Shown here piece by piece: positions 36,442 through 45,824 of a stretch of DNA of 64,000 bases. The translations under genes and the position numbers were made by a program. Source of the DNA: Lujinxingia litoralis (lineage in GTDB: Bacteria > Myxococcota_A > Bradymonadia > Bradymonadales > Bradymonadaceae); assembly GCF_003260125.1 (NCBI RefSeq), contig NZ_QHKO01000001.1, positions 186,001-250,000 on the forward strand, read 5' to 3'. Under the pieces are notes generated by a model. It made no database searches, was not told the DNA's origin, and was given only the letters and a program-made list of their open reading frames with translations. Positions within the stretch are counted from its first letter, which is position 1. Every line of letters begins with the position of its first letter.

Positions 36442-37134
36442 ATGAAGACCGCGCTCCTCTTAAGACAGAGCCGCACCATCCTCGCCAAAGACCTGCGTCG
36501 GGAATGGCGCACCCGAGAAATCCTCACCACCACCGTCGCCTTTTCTGTGCTGCTGATGGCGGTCTTTACCTTCGCATTTTATCGCAATGGCGAATCCACC
36601 GCGGAGGTCTTCCCCGGGATTCTGTGGATCTCGATTGTGTTCACCGGCACGCTGGCCATCGGGCGCAGCTTTCAGCACGAAACCCAGACCGGATGCCTGC
36701 GCGCGCTGGCCCTGGTCCCCGGCAGCCAGATAAGCCTGTACCTGGGTAAGCTCGCCGCCAACCTGATCTTCATGCTGCTCTTTGAGCTCGCGCTGATCCC
36801 CCTTCTCTTGCTGGCATTTTCCGTGAGCCCGGGGCCCACCTGGGGGCTGCATCTGGCATCGATTCTGGTAGGAACCGCCGGCTTCGCCATCCTGGGAACA
36901 CTGGTCTCGGCGATGCTCGTTAAAAACGATCTTCGCGAGGTACTCCTGCCGGTTCTTCTCTATCCCTTGCTTATCCCGCTGCTGATTGCCGGGGTGAAAA
37001 TCAGCGCCGCCCTGCTTACCGGCGGCGCCTGGGAACAGGTCGGGGGATGGCTCAAGGCCATGGTTGCTATGGACCTGGCCTACGGAGTGCTCTGCGTGCT
37101 TCTCTTCCGCTTCGTACTCTCCGCAGTCGAATAA
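36442..37134 (+). CDS. ccmB: Heme exporter membrane protein CcmB
   Basis: 230 residues with six hydrophobic helices, the length and pattern of CcmB. Begins with ILAKDLRREWRTREILTTTV, matching the conserved N-terminal segment of the family. Follows ccmA by 18 bases. It ends nine bases before the end of the convergent Flp-like gene, with no obvious terminator between them. Confidence 0.92.
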   Translation: MKTALLLRQSRTILAKDLRREWRTREILTTTVAFSVLLMAVFTFAFYRNGESTAEVFPGILWISIVFTGTLAIGRSFQHETQTGCLRALALVPGSQISLYLGKLAANLIFMLLFELALIPLLLLAFSVSPGPTWGLHLASILVGTAGFAILGTLVSAMLVKNDLREVLLPVLLYPLLIPLLIAGVKISAALLTGGAWEQVGGWLKAMVAMDLAYGVLCVLLFRFVLSAVE

Positions 37135-37143
37135 GCCCCGGGC

Positions 37144-37587
37144 TCAGCTCTTCTTCCCACCAAAGATCACGTAGCCGAGCAACCCAAAGAGCCCCAGCAC
37201 AATCATGATCACCACCCAGCTCACGCCGCCGACCGAACCGGCTTTCCCGGCCGGACGTTGGCCCTGCGCACGAGCTTCCCGGGCGGCAGCCGCTTCGGCA
37301 GACTCCGCCGAATTCCCGGCTCCACTCGCGCCTGCCGTCTCCGAGGTCCCCGAGCCATAAGCGCTGGCAGCGCTTCCCCCGCCCTCCTGCTCACTGCTGA
37401 TACCGGCAATCTCCTGCCGACTGGCTTCAAAACGCTCGCTCACCGAAGCACCGAAGAGCCGAATCATCACCACAATAAAGAGCGCCGCCAGAATCAAGAG
37501 CACCATGTACTCCGACGCCGTTGCCCCGCGCCCCTGACGCAACCACCGCGGCAGTCGCTCCACACATGTCCGAAGTTTCAAAATCAC
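37144..37587 (-). CDS. Flp-pilin-like protein with an extra C-terminal membrane helix
   Basis: 147 residues. The N-terminus has a class III prepilin signature: basic leader then G-ATASE-Y followed by MVLLILAALFIVVMIRLF, with Glu at +5 as in Flp pilins. Flp pilins are usually 50-70 residues; here an Ala/Ser/Glu/Gly-rich middle and a second hydrophobic helix (WVVIMIVLGLFGLLGYVIFG) with a KKS end are added. It is last in the Tad locus. It could be the major pilin, a minor pseudopilin or a Tad membrane accessory. No prepilin peptidase gene is present in the window. Confidence 0.75.
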   Translation of the reverse strand: MILKLRTCVERLPRWLRQGRGATASEYMVLLILAALFIVVMIRLFGASVSERFEASRQEIAGISSEQEGGGSAASAYGSGTSETAGASGAGNSAESAEAAAAREARAQGQRPAGKAGSVGGVSWVVIMIVLGLFGLLGYVIFGGKKS

Positions 37588-37614
37588 CTGGCGCCTCCAA
37601 AATCACAGCGGGTC

Positions 37615-38916
37615 TTAGTTCCCTACCGCGCCCTCTTCGGACTTCGGGCAGCGAGCCACCGCCGCCTCGTAGTCGGGCCACCCCGCAAAGCGTTCACAGA
37701 CCGAGGCCAGCGCATCACGGCGCCCCAGGCGCCGGTACGTATCAACCAGCGCGCCCACCACCTCCGGGGAAGGCTGACGCTCTTCCGTGAGTTTGAGCCA
37801 GTCTACGGCGTCCGCAAAACGTCCGGTCCGGTAGAGCGCCAGAGCGTAATAACGATCGCCCTCCTGGCTTCGCCCCTGCAAGCCATGCAACGCCGCGACC
37901 ACACCGTCGTAGCGACCGGCCTCAAAATGGGCAGCGGCCTGTGCCTCCACACTCTCGGAAGTCTTCGTCTGTGGCGACTCCGATGTCGGCGCCTCAGCCG
38001 GCCTAGCCGAGGCCGGCTCTTCCTCCGTCGGCCGCCCTACTTCCGGCACTGAACTCGGTACGTCAGCGCCCTCCTTATCCGGCAATGCGTCATCCGGCCG
38101 CAACGCCTCAATCTCAACCTCACCCTCCGGCGCCCCGACAGCATCGCCAAATCCGAGATCGACCGGCTCGCCAATGCCCTCCAGCTCGGCCCGCACGTTA
38201 ATGTCCGCCGGCTCCGGAACTCGGTAGAGCTGCCCACACTCCAGCCCGACCCGAGAGGCATCGACCGCCCCCTCATTCAACATCTCCAGCAGGCGGTTCT
38301 GCACCATACGCCGCTGCGAATCATCCGCACTGAGCTCCACAAAACACGAATAAAACGCCACCGAACGCGGACGATTTCGAATATGTCGATCGTAGAGCAC
38401 TCCCAGGTTGATGTAGGGAACCGGATCGGTGGGATTCATCTGCTGAGCGATCGTTAAAAAAGACTCGGCCTCCAGATACTTCCCAGAATACATCAGGGCG
38501 GTGCCCAGATTGCTGTAAACCGGCTGCACGTCCTCTTCCACGCGCATCAAGTACTGATACACCCGCACGGCCTGCGCAAAATTGCTGGTCTGGATGTAGA
38601 ACTCCGCCAGTGCCCGGGCCACGTGCACATCGCCGCCATGACGCAGCGCCTGGCTGTAGTAGCGCTCCGCCTGAGAAAAAGCCCCTTGAGCCGTGGCCGC
38701 CTTAGCCGCGCGGAAATAGACCTCCGGATCGCGTACCCCTTCGGCGAAGGCTTCCTCATAGTAGTCGAGCGCCAGAGAGAACTCCTGACGCTCGTAGGCG
38801 TTATCTCCCAGGGCGCGCGTGTTCACACACGCCACACTCCATACCAGAGTACCTACAAGAAGAGCCTGCGCCACGACGCGGCGCAGGCCCCTATGTCGAA
38901 CTTCGAGCTGCCTCAT
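37615..38916 (-). CDS. TPR-repeat lipoprotein (TadD-like)
   Basis: 433 residues. An N-terminal signal ends at WSVAC (lipobox VAC, Cys near 30). Residues about 35-195 contain TPR repeats (EFSLALDYYEEAFAEG, QGAFSQAERYYSQAL, YLEAESFLTIAQQMNP), as in TadD pilotins that support secretin assembly. A long acidic, Pro/Glu-rich linker follows, then more TPRs at about 330-420. The start has an AGGTG ribosome site. It lies eight bases downstream of the FHA-FG gene and 28 bases upstream of the pilin-like gene. Confidence 0.85.
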   Translation of the reverse strand: MRQLEVRHRGLRRVVAQALLVGTLVWSVACVNTRALGDNAYERQEFSLALDYYEEAFAEGVRDPEVYFRAAKAATAQGAFSQAERYYSQALRHGGDVHVARALAEFYIQTSNFAQAVRVYQYLMRVEEDVQPVYSNLGTALMYSGKYLEAESFLTIAQQMNPTDPVPYINLGVLYDRHIRNRPRSVAFYSCFVELSADDSQRRMVQNRLLEMLNEGAVDASRVGLECGQLYRVPEPADINVRAELEGIGEPVDLGFGDAVGAPEGEVEIEALRPDDALPDKEGADVPSSVPEVGRPTEEEPASARPAEAPTSESPQTKTSESVEAQAAAHFEAGRYDGVVAALHGLQGRSQEGDRYYALALYRTGRFADAVDWLKLTEERQPSPEVVGALVDTYRRLGRRDALASVCERFAGWPDYEAAVARCPKSEEGAVGN

Positions 38917-38923
38917 ATCACCT

Positions 38924-40258
38924 TCAACGCATCGTTCGCGGATAGTTTCCTTCGGCTTTCATCTTCAGTTCCATATCACTGGCCCAACGATTCTCCCGTG
39001 ATGTGCTATCCGGAAAAAATGCCTCAACCTTGTTGAGAGTTTCGGCCATCTCCAGATAACGATCACGCTGCATCGCCGAGTGAAATGAAGCCCGGAAGTT
39101 ACGAAAGTAATCATCCAGCGCCGCTCGAGACCCCTCATGAAGGACTGTCCACTCCCCCATCTCCGCCGGGAACTCCGTGACCCCTCCCTTCTCCATATAG
39201 GCCTGCACTTCTAGAAGACGCTTGTAACCATCAAAAAGGTTACGGTTTTCAACATCCTTTTTGTCGAGCAGATCGGTGGCAATGCGGTAGCTCTCTTGTG
39301 CCTGGCGCATGCAGTCGGTCTGATCGAGGCAGTTTACCTCAAGCTGGACCGGGGGAAGTTCGGAGTAATTGACTTTCTCGGGCCCCGATGCCGCGCCGCC
39401 GTCCCCTCCGCCTAAAAAGGTAAATGCCAACATCCCCACTGCGATCACCACCCCACCAATGACCACCACCGGGTTGGTCTCCCCAGGGGCTGCCCCGGCT
39501 TTGGCACTGGCGGCCTGAATCCGTTGGTAATCGCTGGCCTGGACGTCCTCATCAGCGTCCGCGAGCGCGGCATCGCTGGCAGCAATCTCATCCCAGGACA
39601 CGATCCCTGCAGGATCATCGCTGGCCGGCTTCGCACCCGGCTCGGGCGACCCGTTGGGCACCGGCGAGCCAAACCCACCCGGCGCAGCATGTTGACCAAA
39701 CCCGCCGCCAGCAGCCGGCGTCTGACCAAACCCACCCGGTGCTCCTTGCTGGCCGAAACCACCCCCAGCTGGCGTCTGACCGAAGCCCCCCCCAACCGGC
39801 GTCTGACCAAATCCACCCGGTGCTCCTTGCTGCCCGAAGCTCCCGGCCGCTCCCTGATGACCAAAGTTCCCACCCGCCGCCGGCGTTTGACCAAAGCCAC
39901 CGCCGGCAGGAACCGGCGCCGTGGGCCCCGCCGCCGCGCCTCGCGGCGGGCGAGTCGTAGAGTCCGGCGCTCGAAAACGTACCGAGTGCTTACCCAGGGT
40001 AAGCATCGCTCCGTCCCACAGCGTCACCTCTCCGTTGACGGGCTGCCCGTCGACCGCGGTGAGTCCGCCGCGAGAAAGCACCACCAACCGGTAGGTGCCA
40101 CCTCCTTCATCGACGATCAACGCGTGCTGCCGCGACACGGTGGGGTGATCAAGAATGAAATCCGAGCCCCGATCACGGCCCACCGTGATGGAGTGGCCGG
40201 CAAACGTGGCGTTCTGCGTCTGACCGTTATGGTCGAACTCTAACCAGAAGGAGGTCAT
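38924..40258 (-). CDS. FHA-domain protein with Gly-Phe-Gly repeat linker and membrane helix
   Basis: 444 residues. Residues 1-100 are an FHA domain (ITVGRDRGSDFIL, TVSRQHALIV), a phosphothreonine-binding fold. Residues about 120-205 consist of nine approximately ten-residue repeats of the type GGFGQ(T/Q)-P/G-A-x-G (nucleotides about 39646-39900). An Asp/Ala-rich stretch follows, then one membrane helix (about 268-287, VVVIGGVVIAVGMLAFTFLGGG). The C-terminal about 150 residues are helical with two Cys close together (NCLDQTDCM). The start overlaps no neighbour; it lies 59 bases after tadC. Probable partner of a phosphorylated Tad component. Confidence 0.85.
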   Translation of the reverse strand: MTSFWLEFDHNGQTQNATFAGHSITVGRDRGSDFILDHPTVSRQHALIVDEGGGTYRLVVLSRGGLTAVDGQPVNGEVTLWDGAMLTLGKHSVRFRAPDSTTRPPRGAAAGPTAPVPAGGGFGQTPAAGGNFGHQGAAGSFGQQGAPGGFGQTPVGGGFGQTPAGGGFGQQGAPGGFGQTPAAGGGFGQHAAPGGFGSPVPNGSPEPGAKPASDDPAGIVSWDEIAASDAALADADEDVQASDYQRIQAASAKAGAAPGETNPVVVIGGVVIAVGMLAFTFLGGGDGGAASGPEKVNYSELPPVQLEVNCLDQTDCMRQAQESYRIATDLLDKKDVENRNLFDGYKRLLEVQAYMEKGGVTEFPAEMGEWTVLHEGSRAALDDYFRNFRASFHSAMQRDRYLEMAETLNKVEAFFPDSTSRENRWASDMELKMKAEGNYPRTMR

Positions 40259-40317
40259 GTGCGATTTGTCCGCTAATGCTTGAGGTGGTTTGACGGAACG
40301 CGCGTCCGTCTCGCAGG

Positions 40318-41247
40318 TTACATCCCGGAGCCGGACACCTTGATGATCATCGCGCCCATGATCACGATCATGACCGCACCAAAGATAAAGAGCAGCGGGA
40401 AGAGAATCTTGACGGCCGCCTGGCTGGCAGCTTTCTCAATCTTAGCAGTGCGCTTGTTGCGAATCGTATCGACCTGAATCTCAAGCACATTGGCCAGCGG
40501 CGTACCCCGACGCTCGGACTGAATGATCGCCCCGACCATGGAGTTTAGATACTCCGAATTAACCCGCTCACAAAGATTGATCAGCGCATCGGTACGCGCC
40601 GTACCGACGCGCATCTCCTGGAGCACCACCCCCAGCTCCTGGATCATCGGATCGTCGGGATTTTGCAACTGGCCACGTACCACCACGCGATCGAGCGCGG
40701 TCATGAAGTCCAGGCCGGCGCGCATCGAGAGCACCAGCAGATCGACGGTGTAGGGCAGACGTCGGTCGATCTCGATCAGCCGGCTGCTGATCGCGCCACT
40801 GAGTGAAAGCCAGGGGAAGCCCAGCGACAGAAAGCCCGCCACACAAGCCAGCCCGATGTTGGGCAATCCTGTCATCAATTGCGTAAAGAGGAGCACGAAC
40901 ATAAAGCCCCCCAGCCCCGCCACCCCGCACATCCCCAGGAACTCATTGGGAGTGAACGAGCCCATAAAGCCCGAACGCATCAACTTGTCACGTAGCGAAG
41001 CGCGCAGTTCGGTCATATTCAGAAAGGGCAAATCGGGCAGGCTGCGGATGTAGTGCGCGAAGATCTTCACCAGCGGCAGCACCATCGCGTAGAGGGCATC
41101 CTCCTCAAGCATGCGCTTACGACGCGTAAGGCGATAGCCGTAGATCTCATCTTCCTCGATCTCCTCGGGCACCACGCCCCAGACAAAAAGGGCAAAGGCC
41201 AGGAAGATAAGGACGATCGCACCGACCAGAATCAGAGTGTTATTCAC
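40318..41247 (-). CDS. tadC: TadC-type inner-membrane platform protein
   Basis: 309 residues. Type II secretion F domain (GspF superfamily) in the Tad form, with four membrane helices and the conserved MRAGLDFMTALDRV motif and SERRGTPLANVLEIQ segment. It forms the inner-membrane platform for the CpaF/TadA motor together with TadB. The gene lies 52 bases downstream of tadB and 59 bases upstream of the FHA-FG gene. Confidence 0.92.
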   Translation of the reverse strand: MNNTLILVGAIVLIFLAFALFVWGVVPEEIEEDEIYGYRLTRRKRMLEEDALYAMVLPLVKIFAHYIRSLPDLPFLNMTELRASLRDKLMRSGFMGSFTPNEFLGMCGVAGLGGFMFVLLFTQLMTGLPNIGLACVAGFLSLGFPWLSLSGAISSRLIEIDRRLPYTVDLLVLSMRAGLDFMTALDRVVVRGQLQNPDDPMIQELGVVLQEMRVGTARTDALINLCERVNSEYLNSMVGAIIQSERRGTPLANVLEIQVDTIRNKRTAKIEKAASQAAVKILFPLLFIFGAVMIVIMGAMIIKVSGSGM

Positions 41248-41299
41248 GCGTTACCTCGTCGAGAGAAGCTCTCGTACACAGTAAGGAGCTCTCGCTCGA

Positions 41300-42202
41300 T
41301 CAAACGTCGATCTGAACGATCTTCAGAATCATCACCACGCCGATGATGTTACAGACGCCCGCCGCCGCCAGAATGATATAGCCAACGAAGGTCTCAAACA
41401 GGGGCTGGATCAGCGTCGGGTCCATCTTATAAAAGACGGCAATAACGACCGCTGGCATCAAACCCATAACCCAGGCCTGCATCTTTCCCTGAGCCGTTTG
41501 CGTATCGATAACCCGTTCCAGGCGGAAGCTCTCACGGATGGTGCCGGAGATCTGGCTGAGAATTTCCGGGATGTTTCCACCGACCGTTCTACCGATGACC
41601 AATGCCGAGATGGCCAGCTCCAGGTTACGCGAAGGCACCCGGCGCTGCATGTTGACCAGCGCCTGATCCAGCGGCGTACCCAGGCGGTACTCTTTGAGCA
41701 ACACGCCAAACTCCTGGCTAATCGGCGGCCCCATGGCGTTGCACACATCCTGAATCGCCTCGGGAAGCGAGGGGTTGGCCTTAAAGCTGTTGGCCATGTA
41801 CACCATCGCCTCTTCGACCTGCTCATCGATCGCGGTGAGACGGTTGGCCCAGGCGCGTTTTAGGAAGACTCGCGGCAAAAAGAGCCCCATCGCCGCCCCG
41901 AAAATAGCCCCCAGAATGGCGCTCTTGACCAGGACCACACCGCCGAGCACGCAGACCAGGAAAAAGCCCGCGTGGTAGAGCACAAACTCCTGTGGCGAGA
42001 TGGGAAGAAAGAGCCGGTGGAGCTCTTTACCGATAATGCGCTCGTACACGCCACGCTCTGCCGAGAGGCGCTCCGCAATCCAGTCGCCGCCAGCCCAGAT
42101 CGCGAGAAACCCTGCGCCAAACCCCAGAGCCAATGCCAGCCATAAGTATAACACGGTGTCCTTTTCCTCGCTGAGGGTGTCATGCGCAGTTCCGGGTGGC
42201 AT
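41300..42202 (-). CDS. tadB: TadB-type inner-membrane platform protein
   Basis: 300 residues from ATG 42202. GspF-superfamily F domain with a late NIPEILSQISGTIRE segment and MVYMANSFKANPSLPEAIQ. An internal GTG at 42154 is also possible: it directly precedes the first membrane helix, and an AGGA site lies four bases before it, so the start is uncertain. TadB pairs with TadC as the platform of the Tad apparatus. It follows the FHA-CpaF gene by 131 bases on the minus strand. Confidence 0.88.
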   Translation of the reverse strand: MPPGTAHDTLSEEKDTVLYLWLALALGFGAGFLAIWAGGDWIAERLSAERGVYERIIGKELHRLFLPISPQEFVLYHAGFFLVCVLGGVVLVKSAILGAIFGAAMGLFLPRVFLKRAWANRLTAIDEQVEEAMVYMANSFKANPSLPEAIQDVCNAMGPPISQEFGVLLKEYRLGTPLDQALVNMQRRVPSRNLELAISALVIGRTVGGNIPEILSQISGTIRESFRLERVIDTQTAQGKMQAWVMGLMPAVVIAVFYKMDPTLIQPLFETFVGYIILAAAGVCNIIGVVMILKIVQIDV

Positions 42203-42333
42203 CGATTTGCCCCCTGCTCCTGCCCACTCTCACCACTCGCCAATCCAAGCTCATCTGCGCTCTGGGAACTTTATCGAGCCGACCTGTTGTCTGCAACCGC
42301 CTTGCCCGCGGACTCCGCAGGTTGGCAGGCCTA

Positions 42334-44181
42334 TCAAAAGAAGTCTTCCGGATCGGCGAGCCCCTTAATGAGAAACTCGTCGAGAAAGCTGGGCAGGTAG
42401 CCGGTTGCCATGTGGTAGCCGTAGACCTTGCCCTTCTCGTTGATCCCCTTCTGGCGGTAACGATAGATGTCTTCAAGTTTGACGAACCCATCATCGTCAA
42501 TGCCCAGGACCTCGGTGATGTAGGTGATGCGACGGCTACCATCCATGAAGCGAGACTGCTGGATGATGACATCCACTGACCCCGCAATCTGCTCGCGAAT
42601 CGCTCGGGTAGGCAACTCCATACCACTCATCAACACCAGCGTTTCCAGACGCGCAATCGCCTCGGTCGGGCTGTTGGAGTGAACAGTCGTCATCGACCCG
42701 TCGTGGCCGGTGTTCATAGCCTGGAGCATATCGAGCGCCTCGCCACCACGACATTCCCCGACGACGATGCGGTCCGGACGCATACGCAGCGCGTTCTTCA
42801 CCAGCTCGCGAATTCCGATTTCGCCCTTACCCTCCAGGTTCGGGGGCTTGGTCTCCAGGCTGATCACGTGCTCCTGATAGATCTGGAGTTCCGCGGCATC
42901 CTCAATGGTGACCACACGCTCGGTCTGCCCGATGAACCCCGAGAGCACGTTGAGCAGCGTCGTCTTACCAGAACCGGTACCGCCGGAGATGACGATGTTC
43001 TTCTTCGAGCGCACCGCCCGCGCCAGAAACTTCGCCATTTCGTCGGTCATGCTGCCGAAGTTAATGAGATCTTTGACCGTCAGCCGCTCGTCGGGAAACT
43101 TACGAATCGTCAGGCAGGGATCTTTGAGGGCCAGCGGCGGAATCACCGCGTTGACACGTGATCCGTCGGCCAGGCGCGTATCCACCAGCGGGTTGGATTC
43201 ATCGATGCGCCGACCACGCGGAATGACGATACGCTCAATGACCGTCATCATCGACTTCTCGTCGTTGAAGATACGGTCTGTAAGCACAATCTTGCCGTTG
43301 AGTTCGGCATAGATATGCTCGCGATCGACCACCATAATTTCGGAGACGCCCCGGTGCTTTACGAGGTCTTCGATGGGCCCCAGACCGCAGACCTCATCCA
43401 TCATCTCTTTAAAGACCTGATCGGGGGTGTAGGGCCGGGGAATCTCCCGCTGACGCCGGGCGATCAGCTCCTTGAGCTTCTCGGAGACCTGACGCACCAC
43501 GCGCGGCGAGCTGTAGTCGGTGATCTGAAAGCTATGCAGGTCGAGGCGTTCTTTGAGCTCATCGTGCAGCTCCGACTTAAACCCGATGAACGCCTGACGC
43601 ACCTTCTTCTCGTGAATCACGACTTCTTCGCCGCGCAGACTCACGCGTTGTTCTTGATAGTCGGGATTCGGCGCGAGATCGCCCAGCAGCTCCTCAACGG
43701 TCTCCGCGGGCTTTTTCTTTTTGGGAGCGGGTGCAACCGGCCGACGCTCCGGCAGCGCAGCCGTCGCGGTGGCTGCCGACACCGAGGACATGGCCGCCGG
43801 AGTTCCCGCGCGCCCTCCCGGTGGCTGGTTCGCACGGCCATTACCCGGCCCGTAGCCCCGGGGCGCCACAGAGGGTTGCGCCCCGGGTCCGGTAGCCTCC
43901 ACGCAGAAGCGATAGGGCTCAATCGCTGCAAACTCTCCCAGGCGCAGTTCGCGTACGCGCTCAACCCGCTCGCCATTAACAAAAACACCGTTAGCGGACT
44001 GATTGACCAGCATCACCCGCTCTCCCATCAACTTAATGATGGCATGGCGACGGCTGACCGTTTTGCTGTTCAGAACAATGTCGTTGTTCTGACTGCGGCC
44101 AATACTGACCTCCATCACCGGTTTATCCAGCGGAAAGAGGTATTCCTGGCCGCGGTTATCAAGGACGCGAATCTGCTTCAT
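42334..44181 (-). CDS. tadA: FHA-CpaF/TadA fusion secretion ATPase
   Basis: 615 residues. The N-terminal about 100 residues form an FHA domain (VSIGRSQNNDIVL, TVSRRHAII, SANGVFVNG) with conserved phosphothreonine-contacting Arg and Ser. A Pro/Ala/Lys linker follows, then a helical region and the ATPase core: Walker A GGTGSGKTT near residue 400, Asp box TIEDAAELQ, Walker B region RPDRIVVGECRGGEAL and GHDGSMTTVHSNSP. It energises pilin or substrate export through TadB/C. FHA fusion to CpaF is uncommon outside Actinobacteria, Myxococcota and relatives. Confidence 0.93.
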   Translation of the reverse strand: MKQIRVLDNRGQEYLFPLDKPVMEVSIGRSQNNDIVLNSKTVSRRHAIIKLMGERVMLVNQSANGVFVNGERVERVRELRLGEFAAIEPYRFCVEATGPGAQPSVAPRGYGPGNGRANQPPGGRAGTPAAMSSVSAATATAALPERRPVAPAPKKKKPAETVEELLGDLAPNPDYQEQRVSLRGEEVVIHEKKVRQAFIGFKSELHDELKERLDLHSFQITDYSSPRVVRQVSEKLKELIARRQREIPRPYTPDQVFKEMMDEVCGLGPIEDLVKHRGVSEIMVVDREHIYAELNGKIVLTDRIFNDEKSMMTVIERIVIPRGRRIDESNPLVDTRLADGSRVNAVIPPLALKDPCLTIRKFPDERLTVKDLINFGSMTDEMAKFLARAVRSKKNIVISGGTGSGKTTLLNVLSGFIGQTERVVTIEDAAELQIYQEHVISLETKPPNLEGKGEIGIRELVKNALRMRPDRIVVGECRGGEALDMLQAMNTGHDGSMTTVHSNSPTEAIARLETLVLMSGMELPTRAIREQIAGSVDVIIQQSRFMDGSRRITYITEVLGIDDDGFVKLEDIYRYRQKGINEKGKVYGYHMATGYLPSFLDEFLIKGLADPEDFF

Positions 44182-44196
44182 GGGACTTCTGGCCTC

Positions 44197-45576
44197 TTAT
44201 TCACCCTGAGGCTGCGCGTTGGTGAGTTCGGGCAGATCCTCAGCCTGAGCACCGGCATCCAGCAGTTCCTGGAAGACGCCCTGCACCAGGGTACGGTGGT
44301 AATCGGTACCGGGCTCGTACACCCGGGGGGTCAGGAAGAGAGCGTTATTGAGTTCCTGGTTGAGCATGCTGCGGCTCTTAAACGCCCACCCGAGAATAGG
44401 GATACGGCTCAGAAGCCACAAGCCCCGCTCGTTGGAGGTGAACACCACGTTGTCCTGAGAGCTGACCAGAACCGACTGACCTTCCTGCATATTGACGGTG
44501 CTGGTGATCTCGTTGTTGCGCAGCGCCGGAAGCCCCTGAACACCGTTGGCGTAATCCAGCTCGGAGTAGACCATTTCGATGGTAAGCTTAACGCGGTTCT
44601 CAAAGTCGAGCACCGGCGTCACCTTCATCTTCAACCCGTACTCCTTCTCGGCGATACCAATACTGGTATCCGTCGAGATCGGAATCAGCAGCGTGCCCCC
44701 GGAGAGATAATTGGTTTCGGTGCCGGCCTCGGTGATCATCGTGGCATGCTGGATGGTTTTGATCATGCCGCTGTCGACCAGCAGGTCGAGCGCGAAGTTC
44801 AGGTTACCCACGATCGAGGAATAGGTCGTCAGACCGCTGCCCCCGGTCAACGCCATGGGACGCGGTGGGAGGACGGAGTCCGCCGGAAGCACGCCCGGCC
44901 CCAGCTCGCTGGCGTTGTAGAAGAGAGGCACATCGCCACTGCCGCCGGTGAGGTTCATGCCGATGAACTGGTTCCAGCGTACGCCCAGGTTGTCCTGGTT
45001 GGTTGTGGCCAACTGGATAAAGTACACGTCGATCGCCACCATGCGCGCGCCTTCCACGAAGGCCTCACGGTAGGTGGCGAAGTTAAGCACCTGATTGGGA
45101 TAGAGTTCGGTGAGACGATCGATCTTACGCTGGAAGATCTCACTGGAGACTTCGCCCTCAATGAGGACGCGCCCTTTCACCACCCGGATATCGACCCCGG
45201 CACGATCGCCCAGCACCGAACGAACTTCTTCGGCCAGCGCGGTCGGGTTCACACCCACGACGCGAATCAACAGCGTTCGCTGCTCATTTCCGGAGCCGGC
45301 GAAGATGTTGATCGTGGTCACCCCCTCAGACTTTCCGCTGATGAACAGAAAGCGCTGATCGCTGCTGGTCTGTGCGTCGGCGATCTCAGGCAGCCCAATC
45401 GAGACGCGGCGTACTCCTCGGGCATCCAGCGTCAGGGTCTCCCCGACGGCGATGGTGAACTCCATATCGGGCACCACCGTATTCTGCGCATGCGCGTCCT
45501 CCAGCGGCACCACCAACAGGGGTACCACCACACATAAGACCGCCCACAGCGCCCCTAACCTAAAAAGCGTCTTCAT
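44197..45576 (-). CDS. cpaC: Tad secretin (CpaC/RcpA family)
   Basis: 459 residues from ATG 45576; AAGGAG lies four bases upstream, favouring it over the earlier in-frame start. Signal peptide (LCVVVPLLVVPLEDAHAQ), then a pilus-assembly N-domain (TLTLDARGVRRVSIGLPEIAD), a BON-like domain (GVDIRVVKGRVLIEGEV) and the secretin core with ARMVAIDVYFIQL and VTPVLDFENRVKLTIEMVYS. It forms the outer-membrane channel of the Tad apparatus. It is 15 bases upstream of the FHA-CpaF gene. Confidence 0.93.
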   Translation of the reverse strand: MKTLFRLGALWAVLCVVVPLLVVPLEDAHAQNTVVPDMEFTIAVGETLTLDARGVRRVSIGLPEIADAQTSSDQRFLFISGKSEGVTTINIFAGSGNEQRTLLIRVVGVNPTALAEEVRSVLGDRAGVDIRVVKGRVLIEGEVSSEIFQRKIDRLTELYPNQVLNFATYREAFVEGARMVAIDVYFIQLATTNQDNLGVRWNQFIGMNLTGGSGDVPLFYNASELGPGVLPADSVLPPRPMALTGGSGLTTYSSIVGNLNFALDLLVDSGMIKTIQHATMITEAGTETNYLSGGTLLIPISTDTSIGIAEKEYGLKMKVTPVLDFENRVKLTIEMVYSELDYANGVQGLPALRNNEITSTVNMQEGQSVLVSSQDNVVFTSNERGLWLLSRIPILGWAFKSRSMLNQELNNALFLTPRVYEPGTDYHRTLVQGVFQELLDAGAQAEDLPELTNAQPQGE

Positions 45577-45746
45577 GGTTCTCCTTACAGCTGCATCCCA
45601 TTGCAATCACTTAAGCAAGCCGCACAACGAGGTCGGTCTGCCAGTTCGACTAGGCTTTATAACAGCGGCAGTTTCTCCTGATGCGCGGCAAAACGCAATC
45701 AAAAACCCCGGGCTCATCGCCCTTATGCGCGACATCCTTTTGCCCC

Positions 45747-45791
45747 AAAAAAGACGTCAGGGCGACTCCCAAAACTGGGGAAGTCGCCCTG
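45747..45791 (-). terminator. Terminator after cpaB
   Basis: Ten-base stem arms CAGGGCGACT (45758-45767) and AGTCGCCCTG (45782-45791), extended by CCC/GGG, followed on the minus strand by a T6 run (A6 at 45747-45752). It separates cpaB from the secretin-led operon, which must therefore have its own promoter in 45577-45746. Confidence 0.85.
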
Positions 45792-45824
45792 GCATCTCAC
45801 TCAGATGTCGCTACCGCGCACCGC

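Noticed and set aside
39646..39900. Possible CRISPR or minisatellite
   Set aside because: The repeats encode in-frame FG repeats of one protein and have no spacers, so they are a coding repeat.
43315..45537. 740-codon plus-strand frame opposite the secretin and FHA-CpaF genes
   Set aside because: Covers two clear minus-strand genes with named domains; its own translation shows no domain or signal.
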